From: JAEZBP01 sp963832725
GTDB lineage: Bacteria; Myxococcota_A; Polyangia; Polyangiales; Sandaracinaceae
Direction of reading: 5' to 3'
Assembly (NCBI GenBank): GCA_963832725.1
Contig: CAWHVG010000005.1
Span: forward strand, 1,984,001 to 2,048,000
Length of the DNA: 64,000 nt
In this document: positions 57,116 through 64,000 of the stretch, piece after piece
Layout: each line of letters opens with the position of its first letter
Numbering within the stretch: the first letter of the stretch is position 1
Translations under genes and position numbers: made by a program
Notes under the pieces: generated by a model
What the model saw: the letters and a program-made list of their open reading frames with translations, nothing else
What the model was told of the DNA's origin: nothing
Database searches by the model: none

Positions 57116-58702
57116 GTGACCGAACGCACGCAAGAAGCGCCCAGCTCGGGCGAAGACGAGCCTCGCGACGCGCCCGCATCGGGCGGCGAGGACGAGACCC
57201 GCCGCGCCGGTCGGGGGCTCCTGCTGATCACGACCGCGAAGGTCGTGTTCATCGTGACCGCCTACGCGGTGCGCCTCGCGCTGCCGCGCGTGTTCCACTC
57301 CGAGCAGACCTACGGGCTCTTCTCGGTCGCGTTCAGCGCCACGTCGATCCTCAACAACGTGCTCATCGCCTCGACCATCCAGACCGTCTCCAAGATGGTC
57401 AGCGAGGACGAGGAACGCGCGCCCGAGGCGCTCCGCCACGGATTGATGCTGCAGGCGGCGATCGGCACCGTGCTGGCGACCGCGCTCGTGCTCGGCGCGC
57501 CGCTCTGGGCCGAGAAGGTGCTCCTCGATCCGGGCCTGACGCCGCTCATCCGCATCTCGGGCGGCGTCATCTTCTCCTACGCGCTCTACGCGACGCTCGT
57601 GGGCTATCTCAACGGGCGCCGCCGCTTCTCGCACCAGGCCGGGCTGGACATGACCTTCTCGGTCCTGCGCACGACCGGCCTCATCGGCGGCGCCGCGCTC
57701 GGGATCGGGGCGCTCGGCGCGATGGGCGGCTTCGCCTCGGCGTCGGGGGCGATCCTGCTGGTAGCCCTGGTGACGGTCGGGCTCGGCAAGGGCGGCAGCG
57801 GGTTCAGTGCGAAGCGCTGGATCGCGCTGATGGCGCCGATCTGGTTCTACCAGGCGTGCATCAACGGGATCCTGCAGATCGATCTGCAGGTGCTGAAGCG
57901 AACCGTGGCCGAGCTGGCGATGGCCCAGGGCACGGCGGCGGCCGCGGCGACCGAGCTCGCGAACGTCTTCGCCGCTCACTACAACGCGGCGCAGACCTTC
58001 GCGTTCGTGCCCTACCAGCTCATCCTGAGCGTCACCTTCATCGTCTTCCCCTTCGTGTCGCGGGCGACGACGCTCGGGGACGCGGCGGCCACGCGTCGCT
58101 ACATCCAGAACGCGATGCGCTTCTCGCTCCTGGTGCTCCTGGCGATCGGTGCGCCGATCGGCGGGGCCGCGGACGGAGTCATGCGGATCGCCTACCCGGA
58201 GCCCTACCTGGCCGGGGCGAGCGCGCTCGGCGTGCTGGTCTTCGGGCAGGTGGCGTTCGCGCTCTTCGTCATCGGCGCGACCATCCTGACCGGCGCCGGT
58301 CGGCCGCGGACGGCAGCGGTGATCGCGCTCGGCTCCCTGATCGTGGTGCTGGTGTCGACCCGGCTGGCCATCGGTTGGGCGGGTATCGAGGGCCATCGGG
58401 CGCTGATCGCGACCGCCATCGGGACCAGCGTCGGGACCGGCGTGGCGCTCCTCTCGGTGGGCATCACCGTCTGGCGCTCGTTCGGGGCGTTCGTTCCGCT
58501 CGCCAGCGCGATCCGCGGGCTGCTCGCGGGGGGCATCGCGTTCGCGGTCGCGCGCTTCGTGCCGCACGGCAGCGCGCTCGGCGCGCTCCTGGCGCTGGCC
58601 AGCGGGTTCGCCGCCTACCTGGTGGCGCTCCTCGTGTTGCGCGAGATCGGCGGGACGGAGCTCGCCGCCTTGAAGGCCATCGCGCGTCGCGGGAAAAAGT
58701 GA
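57116..58702 (+). CDS. Oligosaccharide flippase/polysaccharide biosynthesis (MOP superfamily) membrane protein
   Basis: 528 residues from GTG 57116 with about 12-14 transmembrane segments. Examples are LLLITTAKVVFIVTAYAVRL, TYGLFSVAFSATSILNNVLI, IFSYALYATLVGYLNGRRRF, LLVLLAIGAPIGGAADGV and VLVFGQVAFALFVIGATILT. The YGLFSVAFS and YLNGRRRFS segments are typical of Wzx/MurJ-like transporters of lipid-linked sugars. The first 35 residues are hydrophilic. No glycosyltransferase gene is adjacent, so the substrate is unknown. It diverges from the K+ channel gene. Confidence 0.82.
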   Translation: MTERTQEAPSSGEDEPRDAPASGGEDETRRAGRGLLLITTAKVVFIVTAYAVRLALPRVFHSEQTYGLFSVAFSATSILNNVLIASTIQTVSKMVSEDEERAPEALRHGLMLQAAIGTVLATALVLGAPLWAEKVLLDPGLTPLIRISGGVIFSYALYATLVGYLNGRRRFSHQAGLDMTFSVLRTTGLIGGAALGIGALGAMGGFASASGAILLVALVTVGLGKGGSGFSAKRWIALMAPIWFYQACINGILQIDLQVLKRTVAELAMAQGTAAAAATELANVFAAHYNAAQTFAFVPYQLILSVTFIVFPFVSRATTLGDAAATRRYIQNAMRFSLLVLLAIGAPIGGAADGVMRIAYPEPYLAGASALGVLVFGQVAFALFVIGATILTGAGRPRTAAVIALGSLIVVLVSTRLAIGWAGIEGHRALIATAIGTSVGTGVALLSVGITVWRSFGAFVPLASAIRGLLAGGIAFAVARFVPHGSALGALLALASGFAAYLVALLVLREIGGTELAALKAIARRGKK

Positions 58703-58817
58703 GTCGGGTCGAGCGCCGGAGGGGTGGCCGCCGCGGCGAGCCGACTCACTTCTGGATGCCGTGCGCCCACGAGGCTCCGCTTGCCCGCGGCGCGGAGTGT
58801 CGGTACGACCCGCCCGC

Positions 58818-59759
58818 ATGCAGATCCGAAGCCTGGGCCGCACCGACCTCCGACTGAGCGCGCTCTCCCTCGGCACGTGGGGGCTCGCCGCGCAGAGTTA
58901 CGGGCCCGTCGCGCCCGAGCGCTTCGACGAGGTCGTCCGCGCCGCCATCGAGCACGGCATCACGACCTTCGACATGGCGCCGCTCTGGGGCGACGGCGAG
59001 TCGGAGCGCCGGGTGGCTCGCATGGTGGAGGAGGCGGAGCTCGACGACGCCGTGTTCGTCACGCGGGCCGGCACGCGGCGGGTGGACGGCAAAGTGCAGC
59101 AGGGGTTCTCGCCCGACGAGCTGATCGCCGACTGTGAGGGCTCGCTGGAACGCCTCGGGCGCGAGCAGATCGATCTCTGGCTCCTGCACGACCCCGGCGA
59201 CGCGGTGCTCCGCAAAGACGACTGGCGGGAGGCCATCGACCGGCTCGAAGAGGATGGGAAGATCCGCGCCTGGGGCGTGAGCGTGGGTGACGCCGACGAG
59301 GCTCGGTTGGCCATCACGGCCGGCGCGCAGGCGATCTGCCTGCCCTACAACATGCTCCGCACCGTCGATCTCGACGACCTGGCGCCGGAGCTGGCGCGCT
59401 CGGGCTGCGGCGTGCTGGCGCGCTCGCCCCTGGCCTACGGGATGCTGGCCGGGCAGTGGAGCGACACCCGCCGCTTCGCCCCCGCCGATCACCGCGCCCG
59501 CCGCTGGAAGCAGCCCGCGTTCATCGAGCGCATCCGGCAGGTGAACGCCCTGCGCTTCCTGGTCGGGCCGGACCACCCGGACATGGCCACCGCGTCGCTA
59601 CGCTTCGTGCTCACCAACCGCACTGTGAACAGCTGCGTCATCGGCGCGCGCTCGCCCTACCAGGTGCTGGCGGCCGTAGAGGCGGCGGGCGAGCCGCCCT
59701 ACCTGAGCGAAGACGACATCATCCGCCTGATGAAGGTGCGCGACAGCGCCGGGATCTGA
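58818..59759 (+). CDS. Aldo/keto reductase-like protein with altered catalytic tetrad
   Basis: 313 residues in an AKR TIM-barrel pattern: MQIRSLGRTDLRLSALSLGT, GITTFDMAPLWGDGESERRV, LERLGREQIDLWLLHDPGDA, GKIRAWGVSVGDADEARLAI and SCVIGARSPYQVLAAVEA (NADPH-site region). Of the usual Asp-Tyr-Lys-His tetrad, Asp (52) and His (124) are kept, but the Tyr position is Trp (57) and the Lys position is Arg (83). Normal hydride-transfer chemistry is therefore doubtful. TTGCCC (58781-58786), a 17-base spacer and TACGAC (58804-58809) lie 8 bases before ATG 58818. Confidence 0.88.
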   Translation: MQIRSLGRTDLRLSALSLGTWGLAAQSYGPVAPERFDEVVRAAIEHGITTFDMAPLWGDGESERRVARMVEEAELDDAVFVTRAGTRRVDGKVQQGFSPDELIADCEGSLERLGREQIDLWLLHDPGDAVLRKDDWREAIDRLEEDGKIRAWGVSVGDADEARLAITAGAQAICLPYNMLRTVDLDDLAPELARSGCGVLARSPLAYGMLAGQWSDTRRFAPADHRARRWKQPAFIERIRQVNALRFLVGPDHPDMATASLRFVLTNRTVNSCVIGARSPYQVLAAVEAAGEPPYLSEDDIIRLMKVRDSAGI

Positions 59760-60006
59760 GGCCGGGATCTGAGGTCGCGACCCGACGCCGGCTCCGCGGC
59801 TCTCGACGAACGCGCGACGGCCGAAGCGTCGACGGACCCGGCCGAGCTCCCGCGCCTCGACGACGCGCCGGCACAGCGCGACGCGCCACACGATCGCACG
59901 ACCGGCGGCGAGACCTCGCCTGCGTCGCAGCGAGAAGCGCGGCCCATCGTCCGCCGGACTCGAGATTCGAGGCCCGACCAGCCGGAGCACGGTTATCCTC
60001 CGCGCC

Positions 60007-60762
60007 ATGAGCGCTCCCCTCTCGAATCGAGTCGCCCTCGTGACCGGCGCCTCGCGCGGCATCGGCGCTGCCACCGCGCGCCGGCTGGCCGAGCTCGGCG
60101 CGACGGTCACCGTTCACTACCAATCCGGCGCCGACGAGGCGCGGGCGGTGGCCGATTCGCTCGCCGGTAAAGGTCACACGACGGTACAGGCCGATCTGAG
60201 CCGCGCCGACGCGGCGCGCGAGCTCGTCGATGCGACGCTGCAAGCGCACGGGAAGCTCGACCTGCTGGTCAACAACGCCGGCATCTTCGAGCTGCACTCG
60301 CCGCTCACGAGCTCCTGGGAAGAGTGGCTCGACAAGTGGGAGCGGACGATCGCCACCAACCTGCTCGGGCCGGCGCACACCTGCTTCTGGGCCGCGGAGC
60401 ACATGACGGATGGCGGGCGCATCGTGAACATCGGCTCGCGGGGCGCCTACCGCGGCGAGCCGAACGCGCCGGCGTACGGCGCGGCGAAGGCGGGTTTGCA
60501 TCAGCTCACCCAGTCGCTCGCGGTGGCGCTGGCGCCAAAGGGGATCGCCGTCATCGGCATCGCGCCCGGGTTCGTGGAGACCGCCATGGCCCGACCGCAT
60601 CTCCAAGGCGCGGCCGGCGACGCGATCCGCGCACAAAGCCCCCTGAATCGCGTCGCCCGCGTCGAGGAGATCGCCTATTGGGTCGGCTGCGCGTGCATGC
60701 CCGACGCGGCGTTCGCCTCCGGCGCCATCATCGACGTCAACGGGGCCAGCTACCTGCGCTGA
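60007..60762 (+). CDS. Short-chain dehydrogenase/reductase (SDR)
   Basis: 251 residues of a classical SDR: nucleotide-binding TGASRGIG (13-20), NNAG (89-92), catalytic Ser144, Tyr157 and Lys161 (NIGSRGAYRGEPNAPAYGAAK) and the C-terminal ASGAIIDVNGASYLR. It is FabG-like, reducing or oxidising an alcohol/ketone with NAD(P)H; the substrate is not evident. The 247-base gap before it holds no gene. TATCCT precedes ATG 60007 by 7 bases. Confidence 0.9.
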   Translation: MSAPLSNRVALVTGASRGIGAATARRLAELGATVTVHYQSGADEARAVADSLAGKGHTTVQADLSRADAARELVDATLQAHGKLDLLVNNAGIFELHSPLTSSWEEWLDKWERTIATNLLGPAHTCFWAAEHMTDGGRIVNIGSRGAYRGEPNAPAYGAAKAGLHQLTQSLAVALAPKGIAVIGIAPGFVETAMARPHLQGAAGDAIRAQSPLNRVARVEEIAYWVGCACMPDAAFASGAIIDVNGASYLR

Positions 60763-60792
60763 GCTTCGCGGCGCGTTCCTCGCGAGCGACCC

Positions 60793-62622
60793 TCAGCCGG
60801 CTTCTTCGTACGAGGCCTCGTGGTCGGAGCCTCGCGCCTCGCGCACGAGCCCGGCCACGGCGTGGCGCTCGCCGACGACGACCAAGACGTCCTCGTCCTC
60901 GAGGACGGTGTCGCCGCGGGGGACGATCTCGTGCCCGCCTCGCTGCACGCCGGCGAAGATGACGTGCTCACGGTCGACGTCGCTGACGCACTTGCCTTCC
61001 CAGCCGAGGCGCTTCACCCGGACGGCTGCGATCGCCTCGTCGCCGCCCAGCGGCAGCACGCGGCCGGCGCGGAGCGCGTTCAGCACTTCGTCGCGCAGGA
61101 TGAGCTCTTCGATCTGCAACGCCGACTTGCGGAGCAGATCGGCCGTGACCCGGTAGTACTCCTCGCGATGTACCGGGCTGTCGGCCGCGCTGCGCACCTG
61201 CGCCTCGTAGAGCGAGGGGTAGCGGAAGCCATGCGTGATGGCTTCCTGCAGCAGGAAGCTCATGGCCACACCGATCATGGCGGGGACCATCAGCGAGTAG
61301 CCTCCGGTCATCTCGGTGACCATCACCATGGTGGCGATCGGGACGCGCGCGGCGCCGGCGAAGAGCGCCGCCATGCCCACCACCGTCATCGCCGGGACCT
61401 CCGCCGGCACATCGGCCATGTGCAAGAGGCCCGCGGTGCCCGCTCCGGCCAGCGCACCGACGAAGAGGCTCGGCGCGAACACGCCACCCGAGCCGCCGGA
61501 GCCAACCGTCAGCGAGAGCGCCACCGCCTTGCCCGCCGCCAGGCCCAAGAGGAGCAGGAGCGGGAAGCCTTGCGCGCCATCGAGCACGTACTGCACGACG
61601 CCGTAGCCGCTGCCGAGCACGGGCGCCGCGAAGAGGCCGATGCAGCCGACGAGGAGCCCGCCGACCGCCGGGCGCGCCCACTGCGGCAGCGGCAGCGCCT
61701 GGAAGCGATCGCGCGTCCAGTAGAAGATGGTCGGTAGGAACGCAGAGCCGATCCCGCATACCAGCCCGAGCAGCACGAACCCGAGGAGTTGCACCGGCGA
61801 CTGGTCCTGCGCGCCGCGCGGCAGAGAGAGGATCGGCCCGCTGTCGCCCATGAGCTGCACGACGCCGTAGGCGACCGACGACGAGATCAGCGTGTAGACC
61901 AGGATGCCGGACTCGAAGGTCATCGAGGAGTAGACGACCTCGACGGCGAAGATCGCGGTGCCGAGCGGGCTGCGGAACATGGCGCTCAGGCCCGCCGCCA
62001 TGCCGATGAGGACGGCGGCCCGCCGCTCCTGGTCGCTCAGCTTGAAGATGTTGGCGAGCATCGAGCCCACGCCAGCGGCAATCTGCGCCGTGGGGCCCTC
62101 GCGCCCGGCCGCGCCGCCGGTCCCGATGGTGATGGCGCTGGCCACCGCTTTGACCCAGGGAACGCGCGCCCGGATCCTGCCGGCCTTGCGGTGGTAGGCC
62201 TCGACGGCCGCGTCGGTGCCGTGCCCCTCGGCCTCGGGCGCGAGGCCGGCGACGATGATCCCGGTCAGCAGCCCGCCCAGCCCCGTGACCAGCGGGATGA
62301 GCGGGTGCATGTGGAAGGCGTCGTGCCAGTCGTGCGAGGCCAGGTCCTGCGCCGTCGGCGGGTGGTAGCCGGTGACCCGCTCGAGCGCCGTCCGCTCGAC
62401 GAACATCACCATCCAGCTGAACGCCGCCGAGGCCAGCGCGCCGACCACACCGAGCACCACCGAGAGCGCCAAGAGGCGCGGGATGCTGGCCGAGCCGGAG
62501 CGGCCCAGCGAGCGCGAGAAGCGCTGGAGAAGGGTCGCCTTCTCCTCTTCGACCTGTTCCTCCGTCTCGACCATGTCGGCGGCGGGCGTCCTAGGCACGA
62601 ATCCCCCATCGGGAAATGCCAT
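60793..62622 (-). CDS. ClC-family chloride channel/antiporter with C-terminal RCK-like domain
   Basis: 609 residues: ClC core with GGAAGREGPTAQIAAGVGSM (gating Glu175), SLTVGSGGSGGVFAPSLFVG and GMAALFAGAARVPIATMVMV. The first signature motif, usually GSGIP, reads GHGTD (133-137). The gating Glu suggests a Cl-/H+ antiporter type. The C-terminal about 90 residues (RVLPLGGDEAIAAVRVKRLG to LEDEDVLVVVGERHAVAGLV) match a TrkA-C domain, probably a regulatory ligand site. The gap 62623-62882 shows no gene. Confidence 0.9.
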   Translation of the reverse strand: MAFPDGGFVPRTPAADMVETEEQVEEEKATLLQRFSRSLGRSGSASIPRLLALSVVLGVVGALASAAFSWMVMFVERTALERVTGYHPPTAQDLASHDWHDAFHMHPLIPLVTGLGGLLTGIIVAGLAPEAEGHGTDAAVEAYHRKAGRIRARVPWVKAVASAITIGTGGAAGREGPTAQIAAGVGSMLANIFKLSDQERRAAVLIGMAAGLSAMFRSPLGTAIFAVEVVYSSMTFESGILVYTLISSSVAYGVVQLMGDSGPILSLPRGAQDQSPVQLLGFVLLGLVCGIGSAFLPTIFYWTRDRFQALPLPQWARPAVGGLLVGCIGLFAAPVLGSGYGVVQYVLDGAQGFPLLLLLGLAAGKAVALSLTVGSGGSGGVFAPSLFVGALAGAGTAGLLHMADVPAEVPAMTVVGMAALFAGAARVPIATMVMVTEMTGGYSLMVPAMIGVAMSFLLQEAITHGFRYPSLYEAQVRSAADSPVHREEYYRVTADLLRKSALQIEELILRDEVLNALRAGRVLPLGGDEAIAAVRVKRLGWEGKCVSDVDREHVIFAGVQRGGHEIVPRGDTVLEDEDVLVVVGERHAVAGLVREARGSDHEASYEEAG

Positions 62623-62882
62623 CGGGCCGCAAAGCGCCGTGCAGCGCGCGCCGAGGGAGCATGAGGCGACCTGGCGCGGTGAGGAAACAGCTCAAGTCCG
62701 GCAACCGTTCTCCTGGTGTGAGCGCATCGCGCTCTGCACGACGGAACCAAGACCGGGATGGTTCCAAGCGCCGTCGAAAGCGCGGCCGCGAGCCTTCTTG
62801 CCGCACAGCGATCGGAGGCAGCGAAGGCGCCGGCGCGCCCTGCGATCGAAACGGAGTCAGCGGGGAGCCGGCGCCCCGGTCA

Positions 62883-64000
62883 TCACTCCACGACCCGATG
62901 GAAGCTCTCCAGCGAGTCGAGCGGGACGGGGACCAGCCGGTGCGGGACGTCCTCGCCATCCCTGCGCTCGATTCGTGTGCAGCTGCCGTCCGTCTCGTCC
63001 AGCCAGTACCAGACGTCCAGCGCCTCGCCGACGTGGAGGAGGCCGGTGGGAGGCGCTTCCGGGAAGCGTCCGCCGCATGTGTCACCCGCGCCCCGGACGA
63101 GCAGGTAGGAAAACTCGGGGCGGTTGGACGGGGCGTAGTACATGGCTGGCTCCGTGCAGGCGGGATCCGCATAGCGATGGTTCGGATGTCCGCCAGCGGG
63201 AGCGCATCGCCAGACGCCGTCGGCGAAGAGGTACAGCCCACAGTCCACGTCGAGGACCCGGTCGTGCAGCGACCAGGTCGGACGCGCGATCCCGCCCGGA
63301 AGCTGCCAGACGAGCTGGTCGACGTGGCCGTGGGAGCGGTGGGCGACGCCCACCCAAGGGACGAGATTGTCCGCGCGAGGCCCGACTCGGACCGCGCCCT
63401 CGGACGCGGCGAGGGTACAGCCGTCCGGAAGGGCATCGCTCGGAATCGGGTCGCCCACGGGGCGGATGTGGACCTCGATGGAGTGCGCGCCGGTATCGAC
63501 GAGCTCCACCGCGACGTCGCTCGCGGGTGGGCCGCATTCGGGGCTCGCATAGAGTCGCGGTCGAGGGACCGCAGTAGGCCGTGGATGCTTCCGGCGGGAC
63601 CTCTGGGCTCGCGTACGGAACGCATGCTGCGCGTCCAGCACCGGAACCGAAGACGGGATGGCAGAGCACGTCCCGCGCGGTGTCCCGCAGAAACGCGTGC
63701 TGTACGGTGCCGTCGTCCGCCATCAGCGTGTCGACGCCAATCGGCTGGGTCGACGTCGAAGGCACCCAATCGGCGCCGACGAACTGCGAGGGATCGAGCG
63801 GCGTGATGGCGTGAACGTGCTGCGGGGAGGCGACCTCGACGCAGTTCCCGGTGCCGTCGACCTGGTAGACGGCGATGGTGCCGAGGTCCTCGCCCACCCG
63901 CCAAGTCCGGTTCGAATGCGCGCGCGGATCGACGCTGCAGGCAGCCTCCACGTATTCGTTGACGTACCGCTGTCCGCACCCAGCTCGCGCGACGGGCTGC
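62883..64000 (-). CDS. Cys-containing secreted-type protein, partial, one apparent frameshift
   Basis: The minus-strand frame is open at the window edge (QPVARAGCGQRYVNEYVEAA) and runs to about 63560. The sense continues in the next frame (LYASPECGPPASDVAVELVD to the end LDSLESFHRVVE). Spaced cysteines (VLCHPVF, RAACVPY, TAYCGPS, SPECG, DVDCGLY, RCAPAGG, DTCGGRF, GSCTRIE) suggest disulfide bonds outside the cytoplasm. Beta-strand-rich blocks such as LVPWVGVAHRSHGHVDQLVW are seen. I do not recognise a family. The N-terminus, and any signal peptide, are beyond the window. Confidence 0.6.

Overview
This is a GC-rich chromosomal window with very strong G/C third-position bias. Several features point to Myxococcota, probably Polyangia (Sandaracinus-like): two Ser/Thr kinases (one with an HRDVSPAN catalytic loop, one with Asp/Ala/Ser-rich linkers), many secreted or lipoprotein-like proteins of unknown function, and DUF1844. 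The assignment is an inference from protein style, not from a marker search.

Layout. 1-15 kb holds mixed single genes: an App1-like fragment, a DUF1844 gene, a Clp ATPase with a decayed first ATPase site, a cyclic-nucleotide-binding protein, mpl, an inositol monophosphatase, a repeat-rich Lys/Ala protein, the rpmE-DUF1385-prfA block, acylphosphatase, a HEAT-like exported protein and a Ser/Thr kinase. 15.2-34.1 kb on the minus strand is one continuous str-S10-spc-alpha translation super-operon (rpsL, rpsG, fusA, tuf, rpsJ, rplD ... infA, rpmJ, rpsM, rpsK, rpsD, rpoA, rplQ) with secY and adk inside. It lacks rplC, and its EF-Tu has an unusual switch I loop. 34.3-41.2 kb holds a secreted protein, a second membrane Ser/Thr kinase, a lipoprotein with repeats and pabB, with small inverted-repeat elements between them.

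41.6-45.4 kb is the most unusual part. It has seven tRNA genes with an IS630-type element and an HNH nuclease gene among them. Four tRNA-like genes (Lys-CTT, Gln-CTG, Asn-GTT, His-GTG) have G instead of T at T-loop position 55, and at least three of them also lack the G18-G19 pair in the D-loop. The other three (Arg-GCG, Glu-TTC, Gln-TTG) have normal T-loops.

45.4-64 kb holds a membrane protein, ssb-tlyA, a cytochrome c maturation block (CcmF-CcmH fusion, zinc-ribbon protein, exported protein), dnaK with a clear promoter, a TrkA-type K+ channel, a flippase, an aldo/keto reductase-like protein, an SDR, a ClC transporter and a partial secreted protein.

Two families of short inverted-repeat elements (MITE-like, about 160-170 bp) are interspersed; several ends sit at CTAG. 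Nine coding regions carry a single apparent frameshift, six of them in translation genes that should be essential or important. Several indels lie at GATCC/GATC, so they look more like sequence errors than real mutations. Several genes have a -10-like box 6-8 bases before the start codon and no Shine-Dalgarno, suggesting leaderless mRNAs.
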